NCBI GenBank assembly: GCA_946478235.1
Contig: CAMLBF010000001.1
Span: forward strand, 310,001 to 374,000
Direction of reading: 5' to 3'
Length of the DNA: 64,000 nt
Source: an uncultured Bartonella sp.
Lineage (GTDB): Bacteria; Pseudomonadota; Alphaproteobacteria; Rhizobiales; Rhizobiaceae
Shown: positions 59,386-64,000 of the stretch, piece by piece
Layout of the letters: every line of letters starts with the position of its first letter
Numbering within the stretch: position 1 is the first letter of the stretch
Position numbers and translations under genes: made by a program
The notes under the pieces: generated by a model
Told to the model about the DNA's origin: nothing
What the model saw: the letters and a program-made list of their open reading frames with translations, nothing else
Databases searched by the model: none

Positions 59386-59502
59386 ATGCGTGACCATCAA
59401 CTTCTAGTTTTTAAGATGGAATTACTTGCAAAACAGCTCACTCATGGACAGCCGCCATTTTCAATGCTATTTGATCAACCTAATCAGTCAGGACATAGTT
59501 GA
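59386..59502 (+). CDS. Possible 38-residue leader peptide
   Basis: ATG at 59386, TGA at 59500-59502, three bases before the GT2 start codon. The peptide is hydrophilic to mixed (MRDHQLLVFKMELL near the start; PPFSMLFDQP near the end). No strong ribosome site. It could be a chance frame in the leader, but the near-contact with the next start would allow translational coupling. I know no family for it. Confidence 0.3.
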   Translation: MRDHQLLVFKMELLAKQLTHGQPPFSMLFDQPNQSGHS

Positions 59503-59505
59503 TTT

Positions 59506-60237
59506 ATGAAGTTATCTGTAGTCATTCCTTGCCGTAACGAAGCTGAAAATTTAGCCTTCCTTCTGGATGAAGTTGACAATGCGTTGTCAGGACGAAACTA
59601 TGAAGTTCTGGTTGTTGACGATGGTTCTACTGACGACACACCAAAGGTTTTGGCCAAACGCATGGCAGAGGGCAAGCCGTTGCGGCATATTCGCCACGAT
59701 CGTTCTTCGGGGCAAAGCTCTGCTGTCCGTTCTGGTGTTTTTGCCGCTGATGGTGATATTATCCTGACAATTGATGGTGATGGTCAGAATGACCCTGCTT
59801 ATTTGCCAAAACTAGCCGATGCGTTAATTGCAGCAGGCCCTGAATATGGGCTAGCAGCTGGGCAGCGTCTCAAGCGCACAGATACAAAGCTCAAACAGCT
59901 ATCATCAAAGTTTGCAAATAAATTGCGTCAGATGATTTTAAAAGACAATACGCGTGACTCGGGTTGCGGTCTAAAAGCGGTCTATACCGACCTTTTCCGC
60001 CAATTGCCTTTTTTTGATGGATGGCATCGTTATTTGCCAGCGCTGGTTTTGCGTGAGGGGTTGAAAACAACCCATATTGATGTTGTTGATCGTCAACGCG
60101 TGCATGGCAAATCCAATTATGGCATTCTCGACCGCGGTTTACGCGGCATTCTTGATCTTTATGGAGTATGGTGGCTGCGCCACCGCCGCAAGGTTGTATC
60201 AAAAGTGACAGAAATCAAAGCCGAGGACACAAAATGA
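59506..60237 (+). CDS. GT2 glycosyltransferase of the dolichol-phosphate-mannose-synthase type
   Basis: A 243-residue cytoplasmic or membrane-surface transferase. It has the GT-A start KLSVVIPCRNEAENLAFLLDEV (in parts), VVDDGSTDDTP near 37, LTIDGDGQNDPAYLPKL near 83 with the metal-binding DGDGQ(N)DP, and DSGCGLKAVYTDLF near 150. There is no C-terminal membrane pair of the ArnC kind; the protein ends with a basic stretch. Such enzymes load a sugar onto undecaprenyl phosphate. The gene overlaps the LAB_N gene (ATGA). Confidence 0.88.
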   Translation: MKLSVVIPCRNEAENLAFLLDEVDNALSGRNYEVLVVDDGSTDDTPKVLAKRMAEGKPLRHIRHDRSSGQSSAVRSGVFAADGDIILTIDGDGQNDPAYLPKLADALIAAGPEYGLAAGQRLKRTDTKLKQLSSKFANKLRQMILKDNTRDSGCGLKAVYTDLFRQLPFFDGWHRYLPALVLREGLKTTHIDVVDRQRVHGKSNYGILDRGLRGILDLYGVWWLRHRRKVVSKVTEIKAEDTK

Positions 60238-60560
60238 GTGGTTTGGCTTCACAATTTTCGCAATGGCTGCATGATGTTTTTGTTGTCCGCTGGGACGGCT
60301 GGATTATCTTAGGCTTCATTGGGCAGGCGCTGTTTATGATGCGCTTTATTGTGCAATGGTTTGCTTCTGAAAAAGCCAAGAAAAGCGTTATGCCTGTTGC
60401 TTTCTGGTTTTTCTCTCTCGGCGGTGGTGTAATATTGTTGATCTATGCTATCCGTCAAAAAGACCCTGTGTTTATTGCCGGTCAGGGATTGGGACTTATT
60501 GTTTACATCAGAAATCTTTGGCTTATTCGCAGCGAAAAGAAAAACGCCGCGCAACAATAA
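60234..60560 (+). CDS. LAB_N (lipid A disaccharide synthase N-terminal-like) membrane protein
   Basis: A 108-residue protein with three predicted membrane helices: WIILGFIGQALFMMRFIVQW near 23-42, VMPVAFWFFSLGGGVILLIYAI near 52-73 and FIAGQGLGLIVYIRNLWLI near 81-99. It is the LAB_N family (Pfam PF07578), which often stands beside glycosyltransferases of lipid-linked sugars. The ATG at 60234 overlaps the stop of the GT2 gene (ATGA); the frame to 60168 would lie inside that gene. I infer a role as a flippase-like or scaffold partner, without proof. Confidence 0.88.
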   Translation: MSGLASQFSQWLHDVFVVRWDGWIILGFIGQALFMMRFIVQWFASEKAKKSVMPVAFWFFSLGGGVILLIYAIRQKDPVFIAGQGLGLIVYIRNLWLIRSEKKNAAQQ

Positions 60561-61024
60561 ATGAAATAACGCCAGCAAAAGCAATAAATTGACCACCAAA
60601 ACAATCAATATTGCATAGCAACAAAGCTAATAAATAGCGGTCAAACATATAAAGCCATTGTTTAAGCACGACATATAGCAATATTCATAACCAGAATTTT
60701 TGACACTCTTCTCTGCCGTTTTTGTCACTATACAAAGCGCCAGTAAGAAATATGTCAATTAACCAGGAATAATGGTTTGTAACAATGCCCCTGCTGCAAG
60801 CATCATGAGTACATTTTTCCGCAATCACTATAGAATGTAGCCATTACCTTATGTCGAGTGCAGTCTCATCGCCTAACGTGCATTGTTACTATTGCTTTAT
60901 GTGACGTCTTACGTGTTGCCATTGCTTTACGTGAAGCGCAGCAACAGCCTTACGTGCTGCTGCCATTGTCTTACATTGGGTGTTAGCGTATGCCTCACGT
61001 CACGCACAGTCATTGCCTTAATGG
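60561..61024. other. Gap between the LAB_N and GT39 genes, with a degenerate repeat
   Basis: No gene. 60880-61020 contains many variants of a short unit, CATTGC(T/C)TTACGTG, at irregular spacing of about 20-30 bp (for example ATTGCTTTATGTGACG, CCATTGCTTTACGTGAAG, CATTGTCTTACATTG, CATTGCCTTAATGG). The repeat ends at the stop of the GT39 gene. Confidence 0.65.
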
Positions 61025-62527
61025 TTATGGTAGATAGAGATAGTAAACAGTCCGCTTGACTTTTGTGCTACCACGATAACCAACGGCAATTTCGCCTCTT
61101 TGTCCATCTGTTGGATAACCAGCATCTTGTAGGACTTTACGAATATCTTCCGGCAATAATTCACGGATATTTTCTGGCAGTGTCTCTTTACTTGTCCAAA
61201 CGATCATCAATGGTCTTTGTAACAATTTACTGACAAAAGGTGTTCCAACATGAACTGTTTTCAACGAAGGATCCAGTAAGCGTAAATTTCCGGGAATTTG
61301 TGGGTGGCGCGACATAACCATTACAAAAGGTCCCTTATCACGCAATGCTTTTTCAAGATAAGGGTAGTCAAATAGCTGTTCCGGCAATGATAACTTGTCC
61401 GTGGCAGTGTCTATGCTGATATAAAGGACGCACGGCACAACAAGCGCCAGACACATACTTATAATGCCATATTCGCGCACATATTTCAGTGTTTTGCCGT
61501 ATTTGGCCAACATAATGGCAAAATAGGCCGGAGCCAAAAACAACAAAGGTTGCAACCAGCGATCCTTAACATTTGTGACACCGGAAATAATGATCAGCAA
61601 ACCCACAAGACCAAGACCAAAGAGCAACACACGTGACAAGAAATGTTCCGCAAGATTATCCGATCCCGAGCTGGTTACTGTCTGGGGGCCTTTTGCATCA
61701 GACACTGCTTGTAAACGCGCCAATATTAGCACCAATATCAATGCAATTGATAAAAAGCTTAACGAGGCAAGTGCAAGCTCGTTTAAGCCCCACAACCTAT
61801 CCAATAAAAAATGCCCCGATTTATCAACGGCAAACTTCTTTGCTCGCGCTGCCACACCAGCTGGATTCATATACATGAAAACGAGTGCCGGAGACATGAC
61901 GATTAGCGCAGAAATAATGGCCATGGGTGTGTAACGGGTGGCAAGACGGGGTCTTATTTCTTTGGTGAGCAATGCCCCACCAAAAAGCGCAATAATGAAG
62001 AGAGTACCATTATATTTGCCAAGAATAGAAGCTGCACAAGCAAGCCCCAATAGACAAGCTTTTAAGGCAGATGGTTTTTTGATGAAAAGACAGAAAGCAG
62101 CAAATGTCCATGCCGACCCTGCTGTGCCCATAATAGAATGGGTTAATGCTCGCTGGGATTCCCAGCCGATTTGCGGCAAAAGAAAAATTGCCAACATACC
62201 AGCACCGGCCACAACCGAGCGTACATTTAATAGTCGTAACCCTGCATAAACAGCCAGAAAGGTGCTGCCCAACAAACCGAATTTAATAATTTGGAAAAGC
62301 CACAAATGCAGGCCGAATATTTGCGTCAAACCATAAGCTATCCACGTATATAAAGGCGGTTGCGAACCACCATAGCCCCAGCTCCAAAAACTGACATTCG
62401 AGGCAAGTTCTGCGTCGTCCAGACCAGCGCCCTGCGATATGACAGAGACATAGACCATCTCAAACAGAAAATAGACAATAATAAAACCGACAGCAAACCT
62501 GTCATAATGTATTTTCTTGAATGCCAT
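61025..62527 (-). CDS. GT39-family (ArnT/PMT-like) membrane glycosyltransferase
   Basis: A 500-residue protein with about ten or more hydrophobic segments. The first periplasmic loop has the acidic GLDDAELASNVSFW and then YGGSQPPLYTWIAYGL near 50, like the DxE-plus-QPPLY motif of ArnT and related lipid-linked-sugar transferases (Pfam PF13231). A long C-terminal periplasmic part follows. It should move a sugar from undecaprenyl phosphate to lipid A or another envelope acceptor. It converges on the GT2/LAB_N pair; the sugar is unknown. ugd stands next to it on the same strand with a gap of about 100 bp. Confidence 0.85.
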   Translation of the reverse strand: MAFKKIHYDRFAVGFIIVYFLFEMVYVSVISQGAGLDDAELASNVSFWSWGYGGSQPPLYTWIAYGLTQIFGLHLWLFQIIKFGLLGSTFLAVYAGLRLLNVRSVVAGAGMLAIFLLPQIGWESQRALTHSIMGTAGSAWTFAAFCLFIKKPSALKACLLGLACAASILGKYNGTLFIIALFGGALLTKEIRPRLATRYTPMAIISALIVMSPALVFMYMNPAGVAARAKKFAVDKSGHFLLDRLWGLNELALASLSFLSIALILVLILARLQAVSDAKGPQTVTSSGSDNLAEHFLSRVLLFGLGLVGLLIIISGVTNVKDRWLQPLLFLAPAYFAIMLAKYGKTLKYVREYGIISMCLALVVPCVLYISIDTATDKLSLPEQLFDYPYLEKALRDKGPFVMVMSRHPQIPGNLRLLDPSLKTVHVGTPFVSKLLQRPLMIVWTSKETLPENIRELLPEDIRKVLQDAGYPTDGQRGEIAVGYRGSTKVKRTVYYLYLP

Positions 62528-62630
62528 TCAATCTGCCTGTTACATAAGCAAGAGTGCTAAAAACACCTGAACCGCACTATATACGGTTCAGTCAAACCTG
62601 ATTATCAGGTAAAAATGCCGGAAGAAATAT

Positions 62631-63929
62631 CTAACGCCCTACCGAAGCGTAATCCAGATTTATACCGTCAAAATCTTCCCTTTTATAGATATTTCGTAAG
62701 TCGAACAGCTTTCCCCCCGGCATCAAACGTGCCAGACGTTTCAAATCCAATGCGCGATAGGCATTCCACTCGGTGATAATCGTTAACACCCCTGCCCCTT
62801 TTGAAGCTTCATAAGGTGATGCACACCAAATCACATCATCAAGTACTTTTTTAGCCTGTTCTGCGCCTTCAGGATCGTGAGCACGCACTTTTAAGCCAGC
62901 TTGCTGCAATGCCTTGATAATATCCAGAGCCGGCGACTCCCGTACGTCATCGGTATTAGGTTTGAAGGTAACGCCTAAAACAGCAACAGTGTCTGTTGAA
63001 CGTTCCTTTGCAGCCTCAATAATGCGGCGCCCCATTTCAAGTTTGCGTTCTTCATTGACTGAAATGACCGTTTCTATCAATTTTTGTGGTGAGTTATAGC
63101 GCGTGCCTGTCGCAGCAAAAGCACGTGTATCTTTAGGAAAGCATGAGCCACCAAATCCCGGTCCTGCATGGAGAAATTTTGACCCTATTCGCTTATCCAT
63201 ACCGATAGCTTGTGCAACTTCCTGTATGTTGCCGCCTGTTTTTTCACATAAATCGGCGACCTGATTGATAAAAGTGACCTTCATGGCCAAAAATGCATTT
63301 GCGGCATATTTTATCAATTCCGCATTTTCTAAAGACGTTATGACAAGTGGTGTTTCACGCAAATAAAGTGGACGGTATAAGTGGCGCATTGTCTTGCGGC
63401 CGCGCTCATCTTCAACACCGACAACAACACGGTCTGGCCGCATGAAATCTTCTATTGCAGACCCTTCACGCAGGAATTCAGGATTGGATACCATGGAAAA
63501 GCTAATATCAGGGCGCGCTTTTTTCATGCGGTCGCGGATACGGGCATTGGTGCCAACAACAACTGTGGACTTTATCACCACAACTGCACCATCTTTCATG
63601 GCGGCGGCAACCTGATCTGCCGCTTTTTCAATATATTGCAAATCCGCTTCACCATCACCGCGGCGCGATGGTGTGCCAACAGCAAGAAAAATAACGTCGG
63701 CATCACGCACGCTTGTTTCAAGATCAGATGTGAAAACCAAATGACCTTCACGCATATTGCGTGCCATCATTTCATCAAGGCCTGGCTCGAATATCGTCAC
63801 TTCGCCTTTTTGCAAACGTTCAATTATTTGCGGATTGGCATCGACACAGGTTACATCAAATCCGAACTCGGCAAAACAGACACCGGAAACGAGACCAACA
63901 TAACCAGTACCAATCATGGTAATTTTCAT
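62631..63929 (-). CDS. ugd: UDP-glucose 6-dehydrogenase
   Basis: Ugd oxidises UDP-glucose twice to UDP-glucuronate, the precursor of acidic and amino sugars of the envelope. The 432-residue protein opens with the NAD motif MIGTGYVGLVSGVCFAEFG (19 residues), has VGTPSRRGDGEAD near 88, KSTVVVGTN near 120, SNPEFLREGSAIEDF near 148, and the catalytic Cys in GPGFGGSCFPKD near 255. The C-domain has GVTFKPNTDDVRESPAL near 320. It could feed a glucuronate-derived sugar into the pathway of the nearby GT2/GT39 enzymes. A start at 63929 fits the N-terminal fold. Confidence 0.96.
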   Translation of the reverse strand: MKITMIGTGYVGLVSGVCFAEFGFDVTCVDANPQIIERLQKGEVTIFEPGLDEMMARNMREGHLVFTSDLETSVRDADVIFLAVGTPSRRGDGEADLQYIEKAADQVAAAMKDGAVVVIKSTVVVGTNARIRDRMKKARPDISFSMVSNPEFLREGSAIEDFMRPDRVVVGVEDERGRKTMRHLYRPLYLRETPLVITSLENAELIKYAANAFLAMKVTFINQVADLCEKTGGNIQEVAQAIGMDKRIGSKFLHAGPGFGGSCFPKDTRAFAATGTRYNSPQKLIETVISVNEERKLEMGRRIIEAAKERSTDTVAVLGVTFKPNTDDVRESPALDIIKALQQAGLKVRAHDPEGAEQAKKVLDDVIWCASPYEASKGAGVLTIITEWNAYRALDLKRLARLMPGGKLFDLRNIYKREDFDGINLDYASVGR

Positions 63930-64000
63930 TGTTGTTATCCTTGCTTAACAATCCCTGAATTTGATATGACGGTTTTCAAATGACTGCAACTGCCAAACGT

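Noticed and set aside
63381-63983. Plus-strand frame of 200 codons
   Set aside because: Antisense shadow of ugd.

Overview
The window looks like the chromosome of an alphaproteobacterium of the order Hyphomicrobiales (Rhizobiales), of a rather AT-rich kind. A relative of Bartonella is the best guess, including the less reduced insect-gut members; this is inferred from gene content and base composition, not from a marker search. Supporting signs are a circularly permuted two-piece tmRNA, an alpha-type SspB, the order ligA-recN-bamD-lpxC-ftsZ, the large FtsZ with a long C-terminal linker, and an ArsR-methyltransferase regulator placed before metF.

Layout. 1-5050: the N-terminal part of the potassium transporter Kup (cut by the left edge), pdxJ, a SpoIIAA-like protein, the C4-dicarboxylate transporter dctA and a DUF2853 protein. 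5155-6693: ssrA (tmRNA), then sspB, a DUF4169 protein and a ribbon-helix-helix protein, so tagging RNA and adaptor sit side by side. 6828-16500: an atypical kinase-like protein, uvrD, poxB, a hexapeptide acetyltransferase, a SCO copper chaperone, prmA and a large aminopeptidase P. 17161-42513: a 25-kb minus-strand block with ligA, recN, bamD, lpxC and the dcw cluster from rsmH and ftsL down to ftsZ. Together these make lipid II from UDP-MurNAc onwards, build the divisome and begin lipid A synthesis. No mraZ is present. 42664-48944: mntH with a Mur/Fur-like box, rnpB, an amidase, a DnaJ/TerB protein, a GH25 lysozyme lipoprotein and an MltB-type transglycosylase.

48945-50600 is a gene-free accessory stretch. 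It holds a candidate small structured RNA and three tandem copies of a unit of about 417 bp. Each upstream unit carries a decayed copy of the 3' end of the neighbouring mmcQ/yjbR gene, and a 23-bp minisatellite lies inside each unit. 50601-52874 is a tight operon: ArsR-methyltransferase regulator, metF, mmcQ. A perfect 30-bp palindrome lies in front of it. 53108-64000 holds a DUF2293 protein, an L,D-transpeptidase lipoprotein, tam, ettA, an unrecognised ORF, a GT2/LAB_N pair, a GT39-type transferase and ugd. The last four fit an envelope-sugar or lipid A modification route.

Most of the window is ordinary housekeeping sequence. I see no insertion sequence, prophage, CRISPR array or tRNA. The most unusual features are the mmcQ-derived repeat array, a recurring habit of short intergenic tandem repeats, the kinase fused to an acyl-ligase-like C-domain, and several unexplained hairpins.
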